In this document: positions 1 through 10,319 of the stretch, piece by piece | Layout of the letters: every line of letters begins with the position of its first letter | Numbering within the stretch: position 1 is the stretch's first letter | From: Heterodera schachtii | Lineage: Eukaryota; Nematoda; Chromadorea; Rhabditida; Heteroderidae | Direction: 5' to 3' | Assembly (NCBI GenBank): GCA_023374025.1 | Contig: SIJG01000219.1 | Span: 39,891-103,890 of the forward strand | Length of the DNA stretch: 64,000 nucleotides | Notes under the pieces: generated by a model | What the model was told of the DNA's origin: nothing | Database searches by the model: none | The model's input: only the letters and a program-made list of their open reading frames with translations | Program-made: the position numbers and the translations under genes

Positions 1-210
1 TTTGCTTTAATTTTCCATCGCACCCTTAAAAAATTATTAATTCAAGACTAAATCTAAAAATTCAGCAATACTTGGTGATTTGTTAGCAGAAAGTTCAATT
101 TGTACAATAATATCAATGCATTTCTTCTTCCATTCGTTAAATTCCGTTTCATCGGAAACCGCAGAATTTATTCCAATAAAAATTACAAAACAAAAAAAGC
201 AATTTTTCAT
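1..210 (-). CDS. Family P secreted protein, first exon (gene runs off the window start)
   Basis: Read on the minus strand, the ATG is at 210-208 and the first residues are MKNCFFCFVIFIGIN, a signal peptide. It continues as SAVSDETEFNEWKKKC and a short helical stretch. The donor GT is at 71-70, so exon 1 is 210-72. Exon 2 begins at 24 after an acceptor AG and leaves the window after about eight codons. Exon length (139 nt), splice phase (1) and sequence match the copy at 2,154-2,016. The family is unknown to me: small secreted proteins with few cysteines and no catalytic motif. The open start of exon 2 is in frame, but the rest cannot be judged. Confidence 0.55.
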
Positions 211-1201
211 TTTTTTTTCCCTGAAATGAATATTATTTATTATATTTTTGGGAAGCGAATTTACCTTTTTATTAATTATTAATAATAAATGACTATTTCA
301 TGAGAATTTCTGTGTTAAAAAGACTAAGTAATTCAATGGGCTGTTTAAATGATGTGGCTTAATGACGTTTTTATTATATAGTCTTGTTTGGTTGTATGCT
401 TACCATAAAATTTTATGCTGCATATGTATTATTTTATACATTTGATAGTAATGCTGTAAAATTATATGGATTAATGACGTCTTATGTTTATGTACATTTA
501 GCATATGTATAGTTGTATCTATTTGATATGCATTGAGATGTTATTGTAAAATGATTAGCCTGATGACGTCACTTTCTAGATTTTTAATTGGTTTTCGAGT
601 CCCTGAATATTTTTAAAAATAAAAAATTCGTGTATTTACATATTTTGCGAATTTAATTTTCTTACATAAAATTAGCAGCCCTACTAATCACCTCATGGGC
701 CCCTCAGGAAATAATTTTAAATTGTAATTTTTACATGAGAAATTAATTAAATCAAAAATTTGCTAGTTTTTAAATTTATTAGAAAATTCTTCACATTTCT
801 AGACAATAATCCCCGTACAAAAATGGAGGGGATTTGGCGGGATCGGAAAAAAAAAGCAAGAATTCCGTTTAGGAATCATATCACTTTTTTTTTTGTTAAC
901 AAGTTCACGCATTCTTCCCCGAACTCTTGAAAGATTTTTCGTAATTTTGTTGGCGTTTTGTCATAGGATTTTTTATGCAAAAACAGAATTGTATTTAAAA
1001 ACAATTATTAAACCCAAAAAATGAAAACCAATCAACATAAGAATTCGGTGAAATAAACTTTAGAAATGAACACAATGAAACGGTGACAGTAAAAGTTTAT
1101 GCACTTTTGTTAAGCAAATTCATTTCATTCAGTTTTCTCTTTAAAATTGATGTGAATTCGTTGAAAATCAATGAATTATAGTAAAGGTTGGGCAAAATGG
1201 T

Positions 1202-1291
1202 AGACCTGGGAGGGAATCGAACCCTCGACCTCTGGTGCGGCGATCGGCTTTCCACCCAAACCAGTGCTCTTTCCGTCTGAGCTACCAGGCC
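1202..1291 (-). tRNA. tRNA-like gene with intron, copy 1 (possible tRNA-Pro GGG or tRNA-derived sequence)
   Basis: On the minus strand all cloverleaf parts fit in 90 nt. The acceptor strands GGCCTGG and CCAGGTC pair, with one G-U. The D stem is GCTC/GAGC, the anticodon stem CTGGT/ACCAG, and the T arm GAGGG-TTCGATT-CCCTC. The anticodon loop holds 23 nt, which fits a 7-nt loop plus a 16-nt intron after position 37. That reading gives anticodon GGG (proline), a rare anticodon in eukaryotes. The discriminator base is T, also unusual. A TTTT run lies five bases downstream on the minus strand and could serve as a Pol III terminator. It may be a functional tRNA, a tRNA pseudogene or a tRNA-derived repeat. 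Confidence 0.7.
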
Positions 1292-1463
1292 GTCCAATTA
1301 GCCCTTCTCTTTTATGGATCTTTTGCCCCCGCATTAAGCGTTTTAACCGTCCGCTGGCTCATTCCTTACATTATCATACTTAAATATAAAATTAGTTAAT
1401 ATAATGAACAAAATTTTATTAATTTGATTTTATTATTATATGTATGTATGAAATTAAATTTGA

Positions 1464-2154
1464 TTAATAAATCACCCAATTTTCAGTGTCAAGCCTCTTC
1501 AAATAAGTTTCAATTTGAACAAATCTTTTTTTAAAAATTCCACATATCGCTTTGATTTGTGCAAAATTAAGGTTATTTGCGTTAATGAAAGCAATTTTCC
1601 GGGTCCAATTCCTTTTTATTAATTCCAATTAATTTCTGAAATTTATCTGTTGTGCTCGCACTGAAACCACGTTCTACGATTCCAAGCAGTTCAATTTCAG
1701 TGAGCATTGCGATGAAATCGGCCTGAAGTTGTCGAACAAATATTTTCACCATGCCCAAATTGGCATTTTGGCTATTCCCAGGGGAATTTTGGCCAACATT
1801 TTGTTCATTACAATAACCGATGGCCTCGCTCAATGAGTACAAAAATTGGGAATTGCCATTGTTGAATATGAACTTTGGATGATATTTATTTGGTGGACAT
1901 AAAAAATTCGTTTTGCCTATTTCTTCCATTAAGGCATCCAAATTTTGCTTCAATTTTTCATCGCATCCTTAAAAAATGATTATTTCAAATGCTAAATCTA
2001 TAAATTCAGCAATACTTTGTGATTTATCAGCAGAAGGTTCAATTTGTACAATAATATCAGTGCATTTCTTCGTCCATTCGTTAAATTCCGTTTCATCAGA
2101 AACAACAGAATTTATTCCAATAAAAATTACAAAACAATAAAAGCAATTTTTCAT
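1464..2154 (-). pseudogene. Family P secreted protein, copy with a frameshift near its 3' end
   Basis: Exon 1 is 2154-2016, starting MKNCFYCFVIFIGINSV (signal peptide). Exon 2 starts at 1967 after TTTTTTAAG and reads RCDEKLKQNLDALMEE, then contains SQFLYSLSEAIGYCNE and LTEIELLGIVE. These align with LYTFTESIRYCKDE and VAEIELLAIAE in the plus-strand gene at 18,690-20,317. The open frame stops at 1582 just after KKELDPENC. Shifting frame by one base there restores homology (NFAQIKAICGIFKKRF against NEIKAIAGIFQQKF) up to a TAA at 1464. I therefore read it as a family member with a one-base frameshift. Relative to the plus-strand gene, a central segment of about 40 residues and the last exons are missing. 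A genuinely shorter C-terminus is the alternative. Confidence 0.6.
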
Positions 2155-3152
2155 TTTTTTTTTTCCCCCGAAATGAATATTATTTATTATATTTTGGGGA
2201 AGCGAATTTGCAACCTTTTTATTAATTATTAATAATAAATGACTATTTCATGAGAATTTCTGTGTTAAAAAGACTAAGAAATTCAATGGGCTGTTTAAAT
2301 GATGTGGCTTAATGACGTTTTTATTATAGTCATATTATTTGGTTGTATGCATATCATAAAATTTTAAACTGCATATGTATTACTGTATACATTTGATAGT
2401 AATGCTATAAAATTTTATGGCTTAATGACGTCTTATGTTTATGTACATTTAGCATATGTATAGTTGTGTATATTTCATATGCATTGAGATGTTATTGTAA
2501 AATGATTAGCCTGATGACGTCACTTTCTAGATTTTTAATTGGTTTTCGAGTCCCTGAATATTTTTAAAAATAAAAAATTCGTGTATTTACATATTTTGCG
2601 AATTTAATTTTCTTACATAAAATTAGCAGCCCTACTAATCACCTCATGGGCCCCTCAGGAAATAATTTTAAATTGTAATTTTTACATGAGAAATTAATTA
2701 AATCAAAAATTTGCTAGTTTTTAAATTTATTAGAAAATTCTTCACATTTCTAGACAATAATCCCCGTACAAAAATGGAGGGGATTTGGCGGGATCGGAAA
2801 AAAAAAGCAAGAATTCCGTTTAGGAATCATATCACTTTTTTTTTTGTTAACAAGTTCACGCATTCTTCCCCGAACTCTTGAAAGATTTTTCGTAATTTTG
2901 TTGGCGTTTTGTCATAGGATTTTTTATGCAAAAACAGAATTGTATTTAAAAACAATTATTAAACCCAAAAAATGAAAACCAATCAACATAAGAATTCGGT
3001 GAAATAAACTTTAGAAATGAACACAATGAAACGGTGACAGTAAAAGTTTATGCACTTTTGTTAAGCAAATTCATTTCATTCAGTTTTCTCTTTAAAATTG
3101 ATGTGAATTCGTTGAAAATCAATGAATTATAGTAAAGGTTGGGCAAAATGGT

Positions 3153-3242
3153 AGACCTGGGAGGGAATCGAACCCTCGACCTCTGGTGCGGCGATCGGCT
3201 TTCCACCCAAACCAGTGCTCTTTCCGTCTGAGCTACCAGGCC
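3153..3242 (-). tRNA. tRNA-like gene with intron, copy 2
   Basis: This is an identical 90-nt copy of the tRNA-like gene at 1,202-1,291, carried by the tandem duplication. It has the same stems, 16-nt putative intron, T discriminator and TTTT run. The perfect identity fits the recent duplication and does not by itself show function. Confidence 0.7.
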
Positions 3243-3414
3243 GTCCAATTAGCCCTTCTCTTTTATGGATCTTTTGCCCCCGCATTAAGCGTTTTAAACC
3301 GTCCGCTGGCTCATTCCTTACATTATCATACTTAAATATAAAATTAGTTAATATAATGAACAAAATTTTATTAATTTGATTTTATTATTATATGTATGTA
3401 TGAAATTAAATTTG

Positions 3415-4033
3415 ATTAATAAATCACCCAATTTTCAGTGTCAAGCCTCTTCAAATAACTTTTGATGTGAACAAATCTTTTTTTAATAATTCCACATATC
3501 GCTTTGATTTGTGCAAAATTAAGGTTATTTGCGTTAATGAAAGCAATTTTCCGGGTCCAATTCCTTTTCATTAATGCCAATTAATTTCTGAAATTAATCT
3601 GTGTTCTCGCACTGAAATCACGTTCTACAATTCCAAGCAGTTCAAATCTTCCATGACCAATGTGATGAAATCGGCACTGAATTGTTGTTGAACAAATATT
3701 TTCACCATGCCTAAATGGAATTTTGGCTATTCCCAGCGGAATTTTCGCCAACAGTTCTACGATTCCAAGCAGTTCAATTTCAGTGAGCATTGCGATGAAA
3801 TCGGCCTGAAGTTGTCGAACAAATATTTTCACCATGCCCAAATTGGCATTTTGGCTATTCCCAGGGGAATTTTGGCCAACATTTTCATTACAATAACCGA
3901 TGGCCTCGCTCAATGAGTACAAAAATTGGGAATTGCCATTGTTGAATATGAACTTTGGATGATATTTATTTGATGGACACAAAAAACTCGTTTTGCCAAT
4001 TTCTTCCGTTAAGGCATCCAAATTTTTCTTCAA
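3415..4033 (-). pseudogene. Family P copy lacking exon 1, with internal duplication and the shared frameshift
   Basis: The minus-strand frame from 4033 reads MKKNLDALTEEIGKTSFLCPS and matches exon 2 of the 1,464-2,154 copy. After ELLGIVE, about 115 nt covering the AKIP..NICS region and ELLGIVE are repeated in a shifted frame, so part of the exon is duplicated (about 3,640-3,830). The same one-base frameshift follows GPENC-like sequence, and homology resumes down to 3415. No signal-peptide exon is visible upstream: beyond 4034 the sequence diverges into AT-rich DNA. I judge it a pseudogene. The shared frameshift shows that the lesion predates the duplication, or that this end of the family is naturally shorter. 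Confidence 0.65.
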
Positions 4034-5656
4034 TTTGCCAACAATGCTAAAAATTTTTTTTAAATTTTATAAATGCAATTAAAAGACATTTAGATTTAAT
4101 TTTTGCAATGGGTGACTCTGACGACTAACGAACAGACGACTGACTGACTGGTGCAGTGACAAAGGACCCACAGACAATGGACACACAAAGACAAAGGACC
4201 CACAGGCAAAGGTCAACAGACAATAGCTTTTGACTGAATATATATATATATATATATGTACACAAAGAAAATATAAAAAAGCTATTTTATTTTATGTCAT
4301 TTTTTTAGTTTTTGGTGAAAAAAATTGGATTACAAATTTTATTTAAAATATTTAACCGGAAAACTAAAAACCACGGATCGACCAAAAAAACTCCGTTGGA
4401 GCTAAAAATTTCACAACCATTTAATCCAAAAAATCAAGACTTATACAATGACATAATTTTCAATTTGAATATTATATAATCAGGACAATATCAGGACAAA
4501 AAGGATCCGGATTAATCATAAAAAAAGAAGAAAAAGATTAAAACCATTATTGACGCAAAAGAAGATTAATTCTAAAATTTCATAACCATTTAATCCGAAA
4601 AATCAGGACATAAAATTTTCAATGACATAAAATTTTCAGACTGAACTTATTTAATCAGGACAATATCAGGACAAAAAAGATATATAAAAAAAAAGAAAAA
4701 GACCAAAACTATTATTGACATAAAAGGAAATTCTCATATATTAATTTTATTATTAGTTCTTTATACCTGAACTCTTCATCTATGTTCTTTTTTAATCTTA
4801 ATTTAATGTTTTATATATTTATTACTCCGGTTTCCGCTTTTGCTTCAATTCTCACAATTTTTATGAAAATTTTTAGGAAAATGCCAAGAACTTAAAAATA
4901 AAACCTAATCATTTATCCTAAAATGTTTCTTTATAAATAAATTAGGGCACATAGAATTCGAAATCGCCCTAAATCTGTCTTTGATCCATTTAAATTAATC
5001 TTTTTATTTATTTAGCTTAAATGTTGCTTGTACTCCTGCTTCAATTCTCATTATTGTTTCATGAGTCAAAAGTAAAGAATATTAAAAAAAGAGAAATCAT
5101 TTTAAGTATTTTGTTTTCATTCCATAGTTTTATTTAGGAAAAACAACAAATAAATTGAAATCTCCATTTGTGGGAGCAGCTCGTTTTCTCCCCCTCCCGA
5201 AAAATTTGTTTTAAAAAATTTCTCATACTTAGAAAAGTTTAGAAAAAATTCTTTGGAAATTATTTTATAAGAAAATTTCAAAATTAAATTTTTTTTTTTT
5301 TAAATGTTTTTCAGCGATTTTTAAGCAAATTTTTGAGAAAAACTTGGTAATGATGCATAATAAATTTTTTAAAATGCTGAAAAAATTTTTTATAAGTTTT
5401 TTTTTCTTAAAAATTTCTTATAAAAAAATTCATGATTTTTTTCTTGAAAATTAGTGCCCCCCCCCATTTGAAATTATCGAAAAAAATAAAAAAAATTTTA
5501 ATTTTATCTTTTTAAAATACCGTATTTACTTAAGTATAGCCTCCCCCCATAATTAGAATTCCGCCTGAAATAAAGCCCTCCTTTCGAGAGGGGTTGAAAA
5601 ATAATGCCCTTACAAAGGAGAGGTACCCAAGTGACTGTGGGACTTCCGAATGAAAC
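4034..5656. other. Gene-free stretch with small repeats
   Basis: I see no supported gene. A short TA run lies at about 4,238-4,256. A ~160-bp unit containing AATCAGGACAATATCAGGAC occurs twice in tandem (about 4,404-4,570 and 4,571-4,735). From 4,120 to 4,220 there are short repeats of the type ACAAAGGACCCACAG. At 5,519 there is one end resembling the TACCGTATTT element found complete at 51,644-51,751. Confidence 0.6.
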
Positions 5657-6090
5657 TTTCAGGGTAGGTAGATTACCCCCCTTTTGTATTATAAAACTTT
5701 TTTTATTTTTGCTAAATGAAGCTTCTGGCCGAGATATTAAGCTTTTCCTTTTTGCCTTTTTTTCATTTACAAAGAATAAGAAAACGGCGTCAATGGCCCA
5801 GTGTGTGTGCCTTCCATTCTTTTTTTTCTTCTTCTAAAGTTCAATTCTACAACCCTGCAAATAATTATTTTTGTTTTTTTCATATCCAAAAAAGTTTTTA
5901 AACTTTTTAAAATTAATAAATTCTAACATAATATTTTTTTCATTTTATTCTCTATGAACTAAATAATTTTGTCTACTGACCTAGTTTTTTTTAAAAAAGG
6001 AAAAGCTTAATGTCTCGGCCAGAAGCTTCATTTAGCAAAAATAAAAAAATTTTATAATACAAAAAGGGGGTAATCTACCTACCCTGAAAG
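5657..6090. mobile_element. Foldback element, ~90-bp inverted arms
   Basis: The left arm (5,657-5,750) starts CTTTCAGGGTAGGTAGATTA and contains GAAGCTTCTGGCCGAGA. The right arm (6,001-6,090) is its reverse complement with a few changes. About 250 bp of unrelated AT-rich sequence lies between. This is the structure of a non-autonomous foldback or long-TIR transposon. I could not find a clean target-site duplication, so the outer limits are approximate. Confidence 0.75.
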
Positions 6091-6389
6091 CCACCAACGG
6101 GTTATTTAATTTTTTAAATTTAAGATTAGAAAAAATTAAAAAAAATTTTTTATTAGGACAAAATCTTCGATTGAGCCTGTTTTTCCAGGGGAGCCAAATT
6201 GTATACATTCGTATTATCCTTTTGAATTAATTATTGGATTCGGATAAGTTCGCCAAACCGATTTATCCACGAGCGTTAAAAATCCTTTATCAGCATCCAA
6301 AATTTATTACTCGATTATTTTTTCTTGATCAAAAATTTGATTTGTTTTTAATGCATAAAACATCATGTACTTATTCGATTCGTGAATCA

Positions 6390-6391
<2 letters not shown>

Positions 6392-6441
<50 letters not shown>
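6392..6441. repeat. (AT)n microsatellite
   Basis: An uninterrupted run of about 25 AT dinucleotides. The small open frames crossing it, giving YIYIYI strings, are artefacts of the repeat. Confidence 0.98.
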
Positions 6442-6443
<2 letters not shown>

Positions 6444-6867
6444 GGGATCAAAATGCCAAAGATTTTAATGGGAAATAAATGAAACAAATAACCCGAAAAA
6501 ATATTTTTTGGCTCTTGGAAAATTTAATTAAAATAATTTTTTTTTTTCTTTGCAGGTTTTTTGTATTGGAAAAACACAATTATAGCAAAAATTCTTCGTT
6601 TTTAACTTCCCTTTCGTCATTATAAAATAACCATTTTTGAGGACAAATCAGAAAGACATAACATATTCGATTTTTCTTAATTTACAACTATACACAAGCT
6701 GCATATAACTTTTACGTTAAGTATTAAACATATAATATGCCTAAAAATGAAAAAACGTCATTAAGCCACATCATTTTACAGCATCAGCCAAATATGTAAA
6801 TTACTTCTTTAATTCCTGCATGTATTTTCTATAAAGAATAACACCCATAAAGTTTCCATAAATGGAA

Positions 6868-7345
6868 AGGGCAATGATTTTGCACGTCATTTACGTCATA
6901 AGCCTATGCAATAAAAATATAGAAGCATACATATTAACGCAAATATTATAGAAGCATACATATTCACGCAAATATTTTATATTTTAATGGAAAAGGCAAT
7001 GATTTTCCACGTCATTTTATGTCATAGGCCTATGAAATAAAAAAAAATAGAAGCATACATATTCACGCAAATATTTTATATTTTAATGGTAAAGGCAATG
7101 ATTCCACGTCATTTTATGTCATAGGCCTAGGCAATAAAAATATAGAAGCATACATAAAAACGCAAATATTTTATATTTTAATGGAAAAGGCAATGATTCC
7201 ACGTCATTTTATGTCATAGGCCTATGCAGTAAAAATATAGAAGCATACATATTCACGCAAATATTTTATAGTTTAATGGAAAAGGCAATGATTCCACGTC
7301 ATTTACGTCATAAGCCTTTGCAATAATAATATAGAAGCACACATA
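6868..7345. repeat. Tandem repeat, ~95-bp unit, about five copies
   Basis: Each unit contains GGCAATGATT, CACGTCATTT, GTCATAGGCCTATG, AGAAGCATACATATTCACG and CAAATATTTTATATTTTAA in that order. Unit length varies from about 90 to 122 bp; the first unit has an extra partial copy. The motif TTAATGACGT/ACGTCATTAAGCC just upstream (about 6,757) also occurs, on the other strand, around 350 and 2,300. A common dispersed repeat therefore seems to lie behind both places. Confidence 0.85.
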
Positions 7346-7425
7346 TTCACGAAAAAATTTTGTATTTTAAATTACTGAATTCGTCCATAAATATGCATAA
7401 TGGAAATGTAAAAAATGCCATCTCA

Positions 7426-10319
7426 TTATATATATGTTATATAGGTAAGGGGTTTCATCCCTAAAACCATTATCTCCCGGCCGAAGGCCGGGAGCGCCCT
7501 GAAATTGGTGGAAGGGTCTTACAACTTTTTGAGGAGTATCCGGGAAAACTATAGGAAAAAAATCAGCGAGGACGACTGAGTCCCGAGAAGCGATTTGTCA
7601 CTTTTTCGCTCATTTTAGGGCCCATAACTTTTTTCCTAAAACCCGAATCAAAAAGTTTCCGCTGGTAGGGACCTAAGTTGAAGTGTTGACTAAAATTCAA
7701 AAAAAATTCCAGGCCTCTACCTTTAATAGGGAAGGCTGTAGGTGCGTAGACTTTTTCAGTACCAACTTTGTCCAGTTCAGTCCCGGGTGAATAACTCATT
7801 AGGGTTTGATCTGAGCGGGGGGTCGCCAGCGGGACTATTGTAGAGCTTGAAAAGCTCGATTTTTCCCGATTTTAAATTTTCGAAAATTTTCAAAATTTTT
7901 CGAGCTAGGCCTAAAAAACTGTTTTCGGGTTTTTGAATTTTAGGATTTTTTGCCGATTTTTCCCGGGAAAACGGAGACCACTTCCAAAACATAGTTTTTC
8001 GAGCTCTATCGACTGGTATTTTTTTCGGACAAATTTCGATTTTTTCCCGGAAATAGAAAAATTTTTTGGCCTAAGCGGGACATTTGAGTCCCGTGCCCAT
8101 AACTCGTCAGGGGTAGGTTTTAGCCAAAAAATGCCTTAGACCAAAATTGTAGAGCTTTTAAAGCTCTATCGAATGTTGTGCCATATGTTGGAAAAATTTC
8201 AAAAATTTTTGAGCTAGGCCCCCTAGAAATTTTCGAAATTTTTTTTTGGGGCCAAAATGGGGGTGAAAAACATTTTTCTGGGGTTTTTTGAGATGCTGAT
8301 TACGAATATGACCTTTGTTTTTCGTTTCATAATTTTCTGAATTTTTTAAAAATTCGAAAATATTTTTCAATTTTTTTGGCCCTCAGGATTTTGGGTTAAA
8401 TTTTGAAAATTCATAACTCGGTGATGGTTTCATCGAATTAACTATAATAAAGCTTTAAAAATAGAGAAAAATAAGGAGAATTTTATGGGATCTATTTGAG
8501 ATTTCTATCTTCTAAAGAAAAAAAGTTATTCCAGAATTTCTGGAAATTTTCGATTTTTCAGAAAAAAATTTGTAACTGCCTTCTGAAAAGATATTTTGCA
8601 AAAGTAAAATACTACAAAAATCCGCAATTTTTTGCTCTATAAGATAAATTTTATTTCATATTTTTATCATTTTCTTACAAATTGCTATAAAAATAAAAGT
8701 GATTTTGAGATTCGGGACCAAAGGGGGGTGACCAGGATTTTTGAGTGGAAAAATTTTTTTCACAAAAATCTTGCAAAATATGTCTTTAGGGGTATTTTAA
8801 GACGCTGATCACGAATATGCAATCAGATTTTAATTTTGACATCGTTAAGGCCTCAGAATCCCTGTGTGATTGGGGATTCTGGGACATGTTCTGAGGGGGG
8901 GGGGGGCAGGTTCGAACCCCGACGGTGTACATTAATTTTCTATGCATTTTTTGGGTTCTTCTTCAATGCTTTTAATTAATTTAATTATTTTTTATTTTAT
9001 TAATTAATAATTAATATTAAAAAATTTTTTTAATTTAATTTAATTTTTTGATTAATTATTTTTAAATTAATTGATTTTTTAATTAAAGAATTTATTTGTT
9101 TTTTTTATTATAATTTGTCAAAAATGAATTCAATTTAAATAAAAATCAATCATTGTACATTGCAAAGTTACTTTTTATTTAATAAAAGAAGGAATTATTT
9201 TATAATTTTTAAAAATTATTAACATACCTATTCAATTTTAATTATATTTTTTTATAAAACCATTTCCTTATTTATTTAATTTTGAAATCATGATTTACCA
9301 TTTTAATCATTGTTGTACCATTCCAAAATTTGTGTACCTCCTAATAACTGTTGTACCTATTACCGTGGTTGTACCTCTTTTCCCGTGGTTGTACCTCGAC
9401 TAATCTCTGTGATACCTCTTCTAATCACTGTTGTACCTCTTCTAATCACTGTAGTTGTACCTCTTCTAATCACTGTTGTACCTCTTCTAATCACTTTGTA
9501 CCTCTTCTAATCACCGTTGTACCTCTTTTCATCACTGTTGTACATCGTCTAATCACTGTTGTACCTCTTCTAATCATTGTTGTACCTCTTCTAATCACCG
9601 TTGTACCTCTTTTCATCACTGTTGTACATCGTCTAATCACTGTTGTACCTCTTCTAATCACTGTTGTACCTCTTCTAATCACTGTTGTACCTCTTCTAAT
9701 CACTGTTGTACCTCTTCTAATCACTGTTGTTGTACCTCTTCTAATCACTTTTGTACCTCTTTTAATCACTTTTGTACCTCTTCTAATCACTGTTGTACCT
9801 CTTCTCATCACTTTTGTACCTCTTCTAATCACTTTTGTACCTCTTCTCATCACTGTTGTACCTCTTCTCACACTGTTGTACCTCTTCTAATCACTTTTGT
9901 ACCTCTTTTAATCACTGTGGTTGTACCTCTTCTAATCACTTTTATACCTCTTCTTAACACTGTTGTACCTCTTCTAATCACTTTTGTACCTCTTTTCATC
10001 ACTTTTGTACCTCTTCTAATCACTTTTGTACCTCTTCCCCCGTGGTTGTACCACTTCCCCTGTGGTTGTACCCTTTCCGCCATGGTTGTACGAAGTGCCC
10101 GTCTGAGTCCAACTAAATTTAAAACGGGCGCGAAGCGCCCATTCAAGGCCGCGAAGCGGCCTAAATCACTGAATTTTTTTAATCCAAATTTTTCACAACA
10201 AAATAATCTCTCCAACAAATTCGATCAATTTGAATCGTTTCAAAGCCTAGGTAGCGAAGCTCAAGAAGCGCGAAGCGCTTTTTCCCAGGCCCAGATCCGA
10301 CGGTTCACGCACCCGCTAG
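7426..10319 (+). repeat. A-type long repeat unit A1 (Helitron-like candidate)
   Basis: This 2.9 kb unit starts TTATATATATGTTATATAGG and ends ACGCACCCGCTAG. It is repeated as A2 and A3 and truncated as A4. Inside are, in order: a 9-bp-stem hairpin CCCGGCC-GAA-GGCCGGG near 7,474-7,494; several AT-rich modules containing CATAACT and AGAGCTTTNAAAGCTC; a G run followed by GGTTCGAACCCCG at about 8,910; a 21-bp minisatellite; GGGCGC-GAA-GCGCCC and GGCCGC-GAA-GCGGCC hairpins; and an AAGCGC-GAA-GCGCTT hairpin about 35 nt before the CTAG end. No coding sequence is credible within it. Host sequence ends CTCA before A1, and TTTTACC follows A3, consistent with insertion of the whole array between A and T. 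Confidence 0.85.
9340..10050. repeat. 21-bp minisatellite in A1
   Basis: The unit is GTTGTACCTCTTCTAATCACT with TAACAC, CATCAC and GTGG variants. Because 21 is a multiple of three, open frames run through it on both strands (VPLLITV on plus, RRGTTVI on minus). There is no start context or codon bias to support translation. Copy number differs from the A2 and A3 versions. Confidence 0.95.

Larger units (their letters stand above)
1..3905. repeat. 1.95 kb tandem segmental duplication
   Basis: Positions 1-1960 recur at about 1945-3905. The offset is 1,951 bases through most of the unit and 1,944 at the start, because of small indels. From about 550 to 1,590 the copies look almost identical; the ends near the protein exons are more diverged. 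Each unit holds a tRNA-like gene and exons of the secreted-protein family P. The near identity of the middle part suggests a recent duplication or gene conversion. Confidence 0.9.
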
